Shown here piece after piece: positions 1 through 7,830 of a DNA stretch of 53,145 nt. The notes under the pieces were generated by a model, which was given only the letters and a program-made list of their open reading frames with translations, was not told the origin of the DNA and made no database searches. This DNA is from Prochlorothrix hollandica PCC 9006 = CALU 1027 (GTDB lineage: Bacteria; Cyanobacteriota; Cyanobacteriia; Prochlorotrichales; Prochlorotrichaceae). Both the position numbers and the translations under genes were made by a program. The first letter of the stretch is position 1, and each line of letters opens with the position of its first letter. Location of the stretch: the NCBI RefSeq assembly GCF_000332315.1, contig NZ_KB235941.1, forward strand, positions 254,322-307,466, read 5' to 3'.

Positions 1-86
1 ATAGATGGAGAAGGCTGGATAGATCAGTTGCAGGAAAAAAAGCCGTCCTAGAAGGACGGGGCTTTAGACCCAGATTTTAGGTAACT
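1..86 (-). mobile_element. IS200/IS605-type left-end copy, cut by window edge
   Basis: This segment is an almost exact reverse complement of positions 3780-3864, including a hairpin in which CCGTCCT pairs with AGGACGG next to AAAGCC/GGCTTT. Hairpins of this kind are usual at the ends of cyanobacterial IS200/IS605-family elements. The copy faces left, so the body of the element, and any tnpB, would lie before position 1. Assignment to the family is inferred from the hairpin and from the related copy at 3776. Confidence 0.5.
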
Positions 87-88
87 AT

Positions 89-272
89 GCAGGGGGGGAG
101 GAGGTGAGTAGGGTTTCAGCCCCACGATCGCCGGTCAGAGCCGGATCAACGGGGTGCATTGCACCTGGGAACCCTCGACCTCGGGTCGGGTTCTCGCCCC
201 CGTGCCGACCCTCTTGGGGACCCCCAACCGGGGCAACCATGGGGGGATTGCCCCTACCCAAATCGGTGAACC
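89..272 (+). repeat. dispersed repeat family A, copy A1
   Basis: This is a G/C-rich repeat with characteristic blocks: GTAGGGTTTCAGCCC, GGGTTCTCGCCCCCGTGCCGACC, and a small hairpin GGGGCAA...TTGCCCC followed by TACCCAAATCGG. The same block order is found near 17463-17702, 23226-23627 (inverted), 34800-34951 and, in part, 10268-10405 and 38138-38285. It lies directly upstream of the gene starting at 328 and may contribute its leader. Confidence 0.75.
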
Positions 273-327
273 CCCCCAGTTGATAACCCCCCCCCGTTCT
301 GTTCCTCACCCCATCCCCAACCGCACC

Positions 328-756
328 ATGGTTAAATTTGCCAAAGGTCAGTTAAAACAAAAAATCTTTCTCATCTTAGCCCTGCTGGGATTCTTGAACC
401 TGACGGCGACCGGTATCGTCAAGCCGCTGTTGGAGGCGGTGCAAGGCCCAGGACTGGACACCAGCGACACGCCGGCAATGGTGCAAACCCCCAACCCCCT
501 GGCATCTCAGGAACAGGGCTATGGTTTGGTTCTGGAACGGGAACCGACGAATACTACGGCGTTGCGGGGACTGGTGGATGTGCGGGTTGAATCCGGCAAT
601 ATTGCGGGGGCGATCGCCGCCCTCGATCGCTTGATGGCGGTAACCCCAGAGGACGAAACCCTGGCCACAGAACGGGCAAATCTGGTGCAGCAATTGCCCC
701 AAGACTCGGACAATCTAACCCCTACTACCCCAGAAACTCCAGAAACTCAGCCCTAA
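328..756 (+). CDS. small membrane-anchored TPR-like protein
   Basis: The predicted protein has 142 residues. An N-terminal hydrophobic segment (about residues 11-27) would serve as a membrane anchor or uncleaved signal. A TPR-like helical pair follows (about residues 60-115), with the pattern GLVLEREPTN..ALRGLVDVRVESG....AIAALDRLMAVTP. The tail is rich in Thr, Pro and Glu. I chose the ATG at 328 because the frame upstream of it runs through repeat A1 and gives low-complexity sequence, whereas the segment after 328 starts with a basic stretch and the anchor. TPR motifs generally mediate protein contacts, but no partner is evident. A 14-bp tandem repeat (795-836, three units) lies downstream. 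The specific function is unknown. Confidence 0.7.
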   Translation: MVKFAKGQLKQKIFLILALLGFLNLTATGIVKPLLEAVQGPGLDTSDTPAMVQTPNPLASQEQGYGLVLEREPTNTTALRGLVDVRVESGNIAGAIAALDRLMAVTPEDETLATERANLVQQLPQDSDNLTPTTPETPETQP

Positions 757-862
757 AGACGCATCTCCCCACCCCTAGCCCCCAAATCGGTCTGTCTGGT
801 GCTAGTCGTCTGGTGCTAGTCGTCTGGTGCTAATCGTCTGTGGCTTAACTATTACAACGATT

Positions 863-1735
863 TCACAACCCTGATTGCTGCCGGATCGATCGCGCCAACG
901 CCGACACATCCTCATCCCCATAGCCCTGCTGAATTAGCCCCGTTTCCATTTGTTCCACATAGGCCGACACCGGCAGCACCACCCCCAACTCCCGCGCCGC
1001 CGCCAAGGCAATGTTGAGATCCTTGCGGTGGAGCCGTAACCGAAAGCCCAGGGGATAGTCATTGGCGATCATATGGCCGGAACGGTGGCTTAACCCCCAG
1101 GAACCCGCTGCTCCACCGCCCACCGCTTGCACCACTTGATCCATATCTAGCCCTGCCTTCAGGCCCAGGGCCAAGCCTTCGGCCACAGCCCAATAGGTGC
1201 CCGCCACAATAATTTGATTAATGGCCTTGGTCAGTTGGCCAGAGCCAATGGCTCCCACATGGGTAATGGTGCTGCCCAAGACCGACAGCACGGGGCGCAC
1301 CCGTTCCAACACCGCCCCATCTCCCCCCACCATAATCGAGAGGGTTCCCTTTTGTGCCCCTTCCGATCCGCCGGATACCGGTGCATCCAGCATGGCAATG
1401 TTGCGGCTGTGGAGTTGGTGAGCTAGGTGGCGAGTGACTTCGGGGCTAATGGTGGACATATCCACCACCACACTCCCAGGTTCCGCCCCCTGGATAATGC
1501 CCTTATCCCCCAAAATCACCGCTTCCACATCAGGGCTATCGCTGACACAGGTGATGATCACCGCCGCACCCTGGGCAGCGGTTTGGGGAGAATCGGCGGC
1601 GATCGCCCCGCGATCGCAGGCCGCCGCTTCCCGTTGCCGGGTGCGATTATGAACGGTGACCGAGTAGCCCGCTTGGAGCAAATTCAGGGCCATGGGTAGG
1701 CCCATGGTGCCTAAACCAATGACAGCAATATTCAT
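863..1735 (-). CDS. NAD(P)-dependent beta-hydroxyacid dehydrogenase
   Basis: The protein has 290 residues and belongs to the 3-hydroxyisobutyrate / tartronate semialdehyde / glyoxylate-succinic semialdehyde reductase group of the 6-phosphogluconate dehydrogenase superfamily. Seen in the sequence: an N-terminal Rossmann start GLGTMGLPMA (residues 7-16), the substrate-loop signature DAPVSGG (117-123), and the catalytic Lys in GQLTKAINQ (Lys170). A helical C-terminal dimerisation domain follows. The length is normal for the family. Members reduce small semialdehydes or glyoxylate with NAD(P)H in the cytosol, but the substrate cannot be read from sequence. The start codon abuts repeat B1, which fills the whole gap to the upstream gene, so the leader is repeat-derived. 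Confidence 0.88.
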   Translation of the reverse strand: MNIAVIGLGTMGLPMALNLLQAGYSVTVHNRTRQREAAACDRGAIAADSPQTAAQGAAVIITCVSDSPDVEAVILGDKGIIQGAEPGSVVVDMSTISPEVTRHLAHQLHSRNIAMLDAPVSGGSEGAQKGTLSIMVGGDGAVLERVRPVLSVLGSTITHVGAIGSGQLTKAINQIIVAGTYWAVAEGLALGLKAGLDMDQVVQAVGGGAAGSWGLSHRSGHMIANDYPLGFRLRLHRKDLNIALAAARELGVVLPVSAYVEQMETGLIQQGYGDEDVSALARSIRQQSGL

Positions 1736-1816
1736 ACAGCAGTCCTAAATGGGTCGTGTGGTCACACCAAGGGTTTCAGCGATCGAGATGCCTACAACTG
1801 ATTTAGGGTTGCTGTA
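1735..1816. repeat. dispersed repeat family B, copy B1
   Basis: This MITE-like unit is bounded by imperfect terminal inverted repeats (TACAGCAGTCCTAAAT and ATTTAGGGTTGCTGTA). It carries the internal family marker AAGGGTTTCAG and is shortened in the central GTGTGGTG hairpin. It overlaps the last codons of the 1803-2279 gene (ending QLQQP-stop) and touches the start codon of the 863-1735 gene. Other copies are at 4523, 11168, 13591, 35785, 38622 and 53005, with a fragment at 47750. Confidence 0.85.
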
Positions 1817-2279
1817 GTTGGCTTGGGGTCTCGCTGTCGTAGAACTTAGCAATGCGAGCCTCCACCTCCAAAAGCTTGCGCCCTAACTCCTGCTGCTCTA
1901 GGGTTAGCTCCTGTCGCCATGCCTCTAACCGGATCCGTTCTGTGGCCAGGAAAGCAGGGTCTTCCCCATGGCTCAGATAGTGACTGACAATGTCCAGTAA
2001 CCAGGGAATAGCACTTTCCCAGCGCACTAAACTGTCTCGTTCCAAGTCCACTAACAGGAGCGATCCAGGGGCCAGGGTGCGATCGGTCTGGAGAATCGCC
2101 AATAAATCAGGGGCGGGCACATCCGTCGGGACCGCCAAGGGTTGGGAGAGGGTAATGGTATCATCTTCCTCGCGCTGCTCCAGGGCTTTCCAGACATGGG
2201 GAAGTTGCTGTTGGGCCAACAGTTTGAGGTGGGGAGGATAGGTGGGATCGGGCCGCAGATATTGAGCCAAATAACGCAT
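1803..2279 (-). CDS. conserved cyanobacterial hypothetical protein
   Basis: The protein has 158 residues and is soluble, with no signal or membrane segment. The N-terminal part begins MRYLAQYLRPDPTYPP. The middle is acidic and mixed. A C-terminal helical segment (about residues 108-148, ATERIRLEAWRQELTLEQQELG) is probably a coiled coil. I do not recognise a named family, although the sequence has the look of a conserved protein rather than a chance frame. The last residues (QLQQP) and the stop codon are encoded by the terminal inverted repeat of element B1, so the native C-terminus may have been replaced. The gene is followed on the same strand by a hydroxyacid dehydrogenase, with only the repeat between them. 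Confidence 0.7.
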   Translation of the reverse strand: MRYLAQYLRPDPTYPPHLKLLAQQQLPHVWKALEQREEDDTITLSQPLAVPTDVPAPDLLAILQTDRTLAPGSLLLVDLERDSLVRWESAIPWLLDIVSHYLSHGEDPAFLATERIRLEAWRQELTLEQQELGRKLLEVEARIAKFYDSETPSQLQQP

Positions 2280-2455
2280 GGCAAAGAGGGGGATGTGCCC
2301 CAGGGGAACAGACTGAATTCAGTCCTAGGTCAGTGCTATTCTGACACAGTGGCGTGATAAAGAAACCGGCAAATCCATGGGTGAATCGACAATCTAGACC
2401 ATTGCCCTTGGAACCCGAATTTTAGCCGTGTCACCCTACTCGCGATCGGGAAACC

Positions 2456-3520
2456 TTAGGTTGGGCCATCTGCCTGACAGAGAATCAGGCCAAACCAGCC
2501 TTGGTCATCAGTCCAGGTGCGCACCGGGGTTAGACCATGGCCCTGGAGTTGGGTCTCCATGGCGCTGAGGTTAAACTTGCGGGAAATTTCTGTGTGAATT
2601 GTTTCCCCCTCGGCAAACTCTACGGTTAACCCCAGGTTATCCAAGGTCACGACATGGGACTGGAGACAACGCAGATGCATTTCCACCTGGGCTTCTGCTT
2701 CGTTGTAAAAGGACCAATGCTCAAACTTCGACGGGTCGAAATTGCCCTGATAGCGCCAATTTAAGTGGCTTAAGACGTTCACATTAAAGGCAGCGGTAAC
2801 CCCCTGACTGTCATCATAGGCCGCTTCCAAAATCGCCTTGGGTTTTTGTAAGTCTAGCCCCAGCAGGAAATATTCACCGGGTTGCAAGGCTGTAACCACT
2901 TGATGGATGAAGCGATCGCAGGCGGCAGCATCAAAATTACCAATGGAACTGCCCAGGAAAAACAGGAGCCGCGAGGGGGAAGGGGTGGGATCCAAATGGG
3001 CTAGGGCTTGCTCATAGGTGCCCACTAAACCTTGGATCTGTAACTGGGGATAGTCCTGGCGGAGTTGGAGGGCACTGGCCTGAAGAATTCCGGCACTGAC
3101 ATCAATGGGCACATAGCGCAACGGGTGGCCCAGGGCTTGATAAGCCTCCAGTAATTGGCGGGTTTTGGTGGAGCTGCCGCTGCCCAATTCCACCAACTCA
3201 CAGGGTCCCGTCAGGCGGGCCACCTCCGCCCCATAGGTCTGGAGAATCCAGGCTTCGGTGCGGGTGGGGTAATATTCCGGCAGATCACAAATCTGTTCAA
3301 AGAGTTCTGAGCCGCGATCGTCATAAAAATAGCGCGGCGATAGGGATTTGGGGGTGTGGCTTAACCCAGCAATGACATCTTGGCCGTCATCTTGGTGTTG
3401 TAGCCCCAGGGGATCACTTAAGCAATACACCTCCAGGTCAGGAGAGGCATCCGGGGTCGAGGGGGGGAACTCCAACGGAGTTTTGAGGGAGGTTTGGGCC
3501 TGGGGTGTAGTCATTGCCAT
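2456..3520 (-). CDS. egtD: EgtD-type L-histidine N(alpha)-methyltransferase
   Basis: The protein has 354 residues. The N-terminal signature SPRYFYDDRGSELFEQICDL (about 60-79) followed by PEYYPTRTEAWIL is diagnostic for the EgtD/DUF2260 family. The SAM-binding segment VELGSGSSTKTRQLL lies at about 109-123. The family trimethylates histidine to hercynine, the first step of ergothioneine synthesis, in the cytosol. The usual partner EgtB (sulfoxide synthase) is not in this window: the neighbours are a hypothetical gene and a 1.5 kb repeat region. Ergothioneine synthesis therefore depends on egtB lying elsewhere. The length is slightly above the typical 320-330, owing to a Pro-rich N-terminal extension of about 30 residues. 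Confidence 0.85.
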   Translation of the reverse strand: MAMTTPQAQTSLKTPLEFPPSTPDASPDLEVYCLSDPLGLQHQDDGQDVIAGLSHTPKSLSPRYFYDDRGSELFEQICDLPEYYPTRTEAWILQTYGAEVARLTGPCELVELGSGSSTKTRQLLEAYQALGHPLRYVPIDVSAGILQASALQLRQDYPQLQIQGLVGTYEQALAHLDPTPSPSRLLFFLGSSIGNFDAAACDRFIHQVVTALQPGEYFLLGLDLQKPKAILEAAYDDSQGVTAAFNVNVLSHLNWRYQGNFDPSKFEHWSFYNEAEAQVEMHLRCLQSHVVTLDNLGLTVEFAEGETIHTEISRKFNLSAMETQLQGHGLTPVRTWTDDQGWFGLILCQADGPT

Positions 3521-3775
3521 GGCGTGAAGTGAGTCAACAGGAGACTGAGCAAGCTATCCAGATCAAGCTATCCAGATCCGTCGGGCGATCGCCCACCAGT
3601 GGTGCTGCATCTGGGGTCTGGGGACAGTGCGAAGAAGCATAGGCTGCAAACCCTGGACTAAATCCGGGGCACATCTTCCCATCCTACCAATGCCTGGTAC
3701 AACCATGGGGTATTTCCGATCACCTCAGAACTGGGTGGAAGCTCCGTCCTGCTAAGACGACTTTTTCCGATGGTT

Positions 3776-4056
3776 CAAGTTACCTAAAATCTGGGTCTAA
3801 AGCCCCGTCCTTCTAGGACGGCTTTTCTTCCTGCAACTGATCTATCCAGCCTTCTCCATCTATGCTATTTTAATCAGTATAAAAGCACGATAAAAGTCTG
3901 GGTTGGAGCTAATCCAAGACTCTAAATGGACAAAGAACGGGCGTAAGACCAGGATTTCTGGCAATCCGACTGCTTTGTCTAGCCAGCCGTACAGCGAACA
4001 GCTTGGACTATTCGCCTAGTCGGAGAATCCCCGCACCTTTAGGTCGGGGAGCATGT
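3776..4056 (+). mobile_element. non-autonomous IS200/IS605-type (PATE-like) element
   Basis: A left-end hairpin near 3797-3826 (GCCCCGTCCTTCTAGGACGGC) matches the inverted copy at 1-86. About 200 bp later comes a right-end-like hairpin, GAATCCCCGCACCTTTAGGTCGGGGAGCATGTCAA at 4025-4056 (described here by its ends). CCCCGC..TTTAGG..GGGGAG.ATGTCAA is the common right end, and the 3' part of the omega/reRNA, of cyanobacterial tnpB elements. No tnpA or tnpB frame lies between the ends. It is best explained as an internally deleted, MITE-like relic. The family assignment comes from recalled end structure, not from a search. Confidence 0.5.
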
Positions 4057-4111
4057 CAACCTAGGGCAAGATACCAGTACCCCATTGAGTCGAAAATATC
4101 GAAACGTCGGG

Positions 4112-4308
4112 GCTGGAGCTAGCCCATGACTCTAAATGGACAAAGACCGGGTATCAGACCGGGTATCAGACCGGGTATCAGACCAGGTATCAGACCAGAG
4201 TCTCCGGCAAGGCGATCGCGGTGTCTAGGCAACCGCACAGCGATCGGCTGCGACTGTTCCCTGAGCCGGACAATCCCCGCCCCTTTAGGTTGCAGAGCAT
4301 GTTAATCC
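4112..4308 (+). mobile_element. second, diverged copy of the right-end/omegaRNA-like segment
   Basis: This stretch aligns with 3903-4056. It shares GACTCTAAATGGACAAAGA, a GTCTAG block, CAATCCCCGC, CCTTTAGGT and GAGCATGT, with a decayed terminal hairpin. It differs by an insertion of about four 12-bp tandem units (ACCGGGTATCAG, 4147-4194). No transposase or tnpB coding sequence is attached. Two consecutive right-end copies suggest either a duplication or two nested insertions whose coding parts were lost. Confidence 0.45.
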
Positions 4309-4522
4309 GTTCCATTGAAGCCGTATAATCCGATTAAAAGCAGTACTGGCATGACCCCCAGGCTACTTCTGCCATTTTTGGGTTTTATGAGGATGCTTTA
4401 AATCACCAGCATTGAGGAATCTTGGGCCATTAATTTGGGCCATTAATTTGGGCCGGGTGGGGTGCAGAGTGCCCCACTTCCCGTCCGTCTTGTCCCCCTT
4501 GAAGCGGTAAGCCGAATCTTGG

Positions 4523-4625
4523 TACAGGAGTCCGAGATGGGTTGTGTGGTGCGTGTCCGGAGGGCGCACACCACGCCAAGGGTTTCAGCCGTCGAGATCC
4601 TTACAACTGGTTTAGGATTGCTGCA
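4523..4625 (+). repeat. dispersed repeat family B, copy B2
   Basis: The full-length layout is present: a degenerate TACAGGAGTCCGAGAT end, a central hairpin (GTGTGGTGCG...CGCACACCAC), AAGGGTTTCAGCCGTCGAG, and the TTTAGGATTGCTGCA end. The preceding 3521-4522 stretch holds no convincing gene. Confidence 0.75.
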
Positions 4626-4627
4626 TT

Positions 4628-4771
4628 GAGGAATCTTGCTCATGAGGAATCTTGCTCACGAGGAATCTTGTTCATGAGGAATCTTGTTCATGAGGAATCT
4701 TGCTCACGAGGAATCTTGCTCATGAGGAATCTTGCTCACGAGGAATCTTGCTCACGAGGAATCTTGATCAC
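4628..4771. repeat. 16-bp tandem repeat, nine units
   Basis: Nine contiguous units of GAGGAATCTTGCTCAT (with T/C variation at the last base and TT/GA variants) run head to tail. A single GAGGAATCTTG also occurs near 4412. A frame across the array would encode only repeated low-complexity peptide, so I do not call it a gene. There are no unique spacers, so it is not a CRISPR. Confidence 0.9.
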
Positions 4772-5044
4772 GAGGGTTGCTGAACTCAGGGCAAGATGTG
4801 CCATAGTCTGCTGTTTTTTAAAGCGTCCTCATTAACCAGATTAGCCAGGAACCCATCGGACCCCTAAAATGCCCCCTTGGGGAATGGTTAGAATCATGGA
4901 CTTCTCTCTGCCAGCAGGGTGGTGTGCCGCTGTGGAGGCGATCGCCGCTCCGAGGTTCAGAGGTCTAAGGTTTTAAGCCGTTCCTTGGTGCTGGGGGCGT
5001 TGAGGATTTTGTTGTTTAGCGTGAGATATGGAAGCAGAACCACC

Positions 5045-5857
5045 ATGCGATCTTACTTGGCCGCCGCCATCCAAATGACCAGCCTTCCGGATCTAGACCA
5101 CAATCTAGCCCAGGCGGAAGAACTCATTGATCTTGCTGTGCGCCAGGGCGCAGAACTGATTAGCCTGCCGGAAAACTTTTCCTTCATGGGGGAAGATAAG
5201 GAACGGGTTGCCAAGGCCGCAATGTTGGCGGAGTCCAGTCAAAAATTCCTCAAAACCATTGCCCAACGCTACCAAGTGACCCTGCTGGGGGGGGGCTTTC
5301 CGGTGCCCGTGTCGGAAACCCAAGTCCACAATGTGGCCCTCTTGATTGGGCCGGATGGTAATGAGCTAACCCGTTATCAAAAGGTTCATCTTTTTGATGT
5401 AGACTTGCCCGATGGCAATACTTATCGGGAGTCTGCCACCGCCCTCGCGGGCACCAAGTTACCCACGGTTTATCCCTCTGAGGATTTGGGTAATCTGGGT
5501 CTGTCCATTTGCTATGATGTGCGCTTTCCGGAGCTTTACCGCCACCTGTCGGCCACGGGGGCTGACGTTTTGTTTGTCCCGGCGGCGTTCACTGCCTATA
5601 CGGGCAAGGACCATTGGCAGGTCTTGCTCCAGGCCCGGGCGATCGAGAACACCTGCTATCTCATTGCCCCCGCCCAAACCGGTTTCCACTCTGCCCGTCG
5701 CCAAACTAATGGCCATGCCATGATCATTGATCCCTGGGGGTTGGTGCTGGCGGATGCTGGCACGGAACCGGGGGTGGCGATCGCGGCCATTGAACCCGCT
5801 CGTCTGTCCCAGGTGCGGCGACAAATGCCGTCCCTCAAACACCGTGCCTTTGTCTAA
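5045..5857 (+). CDS. carbon-nitrogen hydrolase (Nit1/Nit2-type amidase)
   Basis: The protein has 270 residues and belongs to the nitrilase superfamily. The Glu-Lys-Cys triad context is visible: ELISLPENF (Glu about residue 41), RYQKVHLFDVD (Lys about 110) and LSICYDVRFPEL (Cys about 153). The sequence resembles the Nit branch that hydrolyses deaminated glutathione (omega-amidase-like repair), but related cyanobacterial proteins hydrolyse other amides or nitriles, so the substrate is inferred. I prefer the ATG at 5045 over the frame's earlier start, because translation before it gives no family-like sequence and MRSYLAAAIQMTS matches a typical beginning. A 13-bp tandem repeat starts two bases after the stop. 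Confidence 0.85.
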   Translation: MRSYLAAAIQMTSLPDLDHNLAQAEELIDLAVRQGAELISLPENFSFMGEDKERVAKAAMLAESSQKFLKTIAQRYQVTLLGGGFPVPVSETQVHNVALLIGPDGNELTRYQKVHLFDVDLPDGNTYRESATALAGTKLPTVYPSEDLGNLGLSICYDVRFPELYRHLSATGADVLFVPAAFTAYTGKDHWQVLLQARAIENTCYLIAPAQTGFHSARRQTNGHAMIIDPWGLVLADAGTEPGVAIAAIEPARLSQVRRQMPSLKHRAFV

Positions 5858-5858
5858 G

Positions 5859-5922
5859 GGTGGCGGTTAAGGTTGGCGGTCAAGGTTGGCGGTCAAGGTT
5901 GGCGGTCAAGGTTGGCGGTTAA
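5859..5922. repeat. 13-bp tandem repeat, about five units
   Basis: GGTTGGCGGTCAA is repeated head to tail immediately after the stop codon of the amidase gene. No coding role is seen. Confidence 0.85.
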
Positions 5923-6050
5923 GGTAGCCTGATTTTAGGATTTCGCAGTCTCTGGAACCCAAATTGCCGGTTCAGAACGGTACAGTAAAAAGAATCCGTC
6001 AAGTCTGAGTCATGCCTAGTGTCTTTGCCTAGTTTCTTTGCCCAGTTTAA

Positions 6051-7682
6051 GTGAGTGTTTTAGCGGTAATGCTTTTCTCCCTCCTCCCAAGTTTTTTGCT
6101 CCCTCTTCCCTACCTGGGGGAGGTTGACGCAGCGATCGAAACAGCTCTGGAAACGGCGATCGACGGAGCCAGCGACACAGATACAAGTACCCTCGTCTTG
6201 GCGGGGGTGCTGCTCAGTTTAGTGGTGGTGTTTCTAGCCAGCAAGATTGGGGGCGAAATTTGTGCCCGCATTGACCTGCCCCCCGTCTTAGGGGAACTCG
6301 TGGGCGGTGTGGTCGTGGGGGTTTCTGTGTTCCATCTGCTCCTTTTCCCCGAAGGAGCATCCTTAACCGGCGCAGACTCCCTCGTCATTAAACTTTTGGA
6401 AGCCACCGCCGGTCTTAGCCCTGCCGCCATTACCCAGGTCTTTGATACCCAGAGCGAAGTGATTTCGGTGTTGGCAGAGCTTGGGGTGATTTTGCTGTTG
6501 TTTGAAATTGGCCTAGAGTCCGATCTCAGTGAACTGATTCGGGTGGGACCCCAGGCGGCGATCGTGGCCGTGGTGGGGGTGGTGGCCCCCTTTGTGGCCG
6601 GTACCCTGGGCCTCGTGGTGCTGTTCCATCTGCCCGCTGTGCCTGCCATCTTTGCCGGTGCTGCCCTCACCGCCACCAGTATCGGCATCACTGCCAAGGT
6701 GCTAGCAGAACTGCGACAACTCAGTTCACGGGAAGGACAAATCATTATTGGGGCGGCAGTCCTAGACGACATCCTGGGCATTATCGTCCTGGCAGTGGTG
6801 GCCAGCCTTGCCAAAACCGGCGAAGTCCGCGTTGATAACATTATTTTCCTGGTCATCAGTGCGGCGGGCTTCCTGATTGGTTCCATTCTCCTGGGCCGTT
6901 TGCTCAGTCCCTATTTCGTGGCCTTGGTTAAGCAACTCAAAACCAGGGGTCAACTGCTGCTGTCGGCGCTGATCATTGCGTTCCTCCTGTCCTACATCGC
7001 AGCGGCCATCCATTTAGAGGCCATTTTAGGAGCCTTTGCGGCGGGGTTGATCTTGGCGGAAACCGAGAAGCAACGGGAGCTGGAGGAACAGGTGGTGCCG
7101 GTGGCGGATGTGCTGGTGCCGGTGTTCTTTGTCACCGTGGGGGCACGCACCGATCTCAGTGTGCTTAATCCCATGGTGCCCAGTAACCGAGAAGGTCTGA
7201 TTATTGCGGCCTTTTTGGTGGTGGTGGCCATTTTAGGTAAGGTAATCACCGGCTTTACGGTGTTTGGGGATCAAAAGACCAATAAATGGGCCATTGGCAT
7301 GGGTATGATTCCCCGTGGCGAAGTGGGCTTGGTCTTTGCGGGGGTGGGCAGTGCTAGCGGTGTCCTCTCCGAGTCTTTGGAAGCGGCCATTATTGTGATG
7401 GTGATTTTTACCACCTTTGTGGCTCCGCCCCTGTTGCGGATCGCCTTCGATCGGGGAGAACGGCAAGCGGAACTAGAAGCAACGGCGGCAGCAACCCTGG
7501 CAGCGAAGGACACAGCAACGAAGGACACAGCAGCCAACGACACAGCAGCCACGGACACAGCAGCCACGGACACAGCAGCCAAAACGGCAGTCGCTACGCC
7601 AGAGGCACCGGCTAAGGTCGAAGACTCTGGAACCCCAGACCCAACGCCAGCGGAACCCTCTGAACCCTCTGATTCCCCTTAG
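6051..7682 (+). CDS. nhaS3: NhaS3-type Na+(K+)/H+ antiporter (CPA2 family)
   Basis: The protein has up to 543 residues (GTG at 6051; ATG at 6069 is an alternative). It is strongly hydrophobic, with about 12-13 membrane segments. The LPPVLGELVGGVVVGVS segment (about 76-92) and the double aspartate in AAVLDDILG (Asp239-Asp240) are hallmarks of cation:proton antiporters of the CPA2 class. The sequence is like cyanobacterial NhaS3, which in Synechocystis is reported from the thylakoid membrane. It would exchange monovalent cations for protons. The C-terminal tail (about 475-543) is a hydrophilic, disordered run of DTAA-type repeats followed by a Pro/Glu-rich end, and makes the protein longer than usual. 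The TAG stop is formed by the first bases of repeat C1. Confidence 0.85.
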   Translation: MSVLAVMLFSLLPSFLLPLPYLGEVDAAIETALETAIDGASDTDTSTLVLAGVLLSLVVVFLASKIGGEICARIDLPPVLGELVGGVVVGVSVFHLLLFPEGASLTGADSLVIKLLEATAGLSPAAITQVFDTQSEVISVLAELGVILLLFEIGLESDLSELIRVGPQAAIVAVVGVVAPFVAGTLGLVVLFHLPAVPAIFAGAALTATSIGITAKVLAELRQLSSREGQIIIGAAVLDDILGIIVLAVVASLAKTGEVRVDNIIFLVISAAGFLIGSILLGRLLSPYFVALVKQLKTRGQLLLSALIIAFLLSYIAAAIHLEAILGAFAAGLILAETEKQRELEEQVVPVADVLVPVFFVTVGARTDLSVLNPMVPSNREGLIIAAFLVVVAILGKVITGFTVFGDQKTNKWAIGMGMIPRGEVGLVFAGVGSASGVLSESLEAAIIVMVIFTTFVAPPLLRIAFDRGERQAELEATAAATLAAKDTATKDTAANDTAATDTAATDTAAKTAVATPEAPAKVEDSGTPDPTPAEPSEPSDSP

Positions 7683-7794
7683 GGCACCTCGAAAAATCCA
7701 AATTCTCGCCCCTGTAGCAACGCAAGAATAGGGGTGTGGCGGGCGGCGGAGCCGCCCGCCACAATTACGCCACAATTAATCGAGGTGCCCCTTA
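7680..7794. repeat. dispersed repeat family C, copy C1
   Basis: The element has inverted ends (TAGGGCACCTCGA and TCGAGGTGCCC) flanking a conserved AAAATCCAAATTCTCGCCCC block and a strong central hairpin, GGGCGGC..GCCGCCC. Its first three bases are the TAG stop of the antiporter gene. Other copies are at 13692, 23744 and 31046. Confidence 0.85.
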
Positions 7795-7830
7795 GGGTTC
7801 ATGGCCAAGGGCCAGTCTCATTTCAGGCTT

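Noticed and set aside
4542-4835. A 97-codon plus-strand frame through the 16-bp tandem repeat
   Set aside because: Its sequence is mostly the translated repeat (RNLAHEESCSRGIL-type) and the rest is repeat B2; no protein features.
6110-7582. Several long minus-strand frames opposite the antiporter gene
   Set aside because: They are antisense shadows in a GC-rich gene with strong codon bias; their composition is Thr/Ser-rich without domains.
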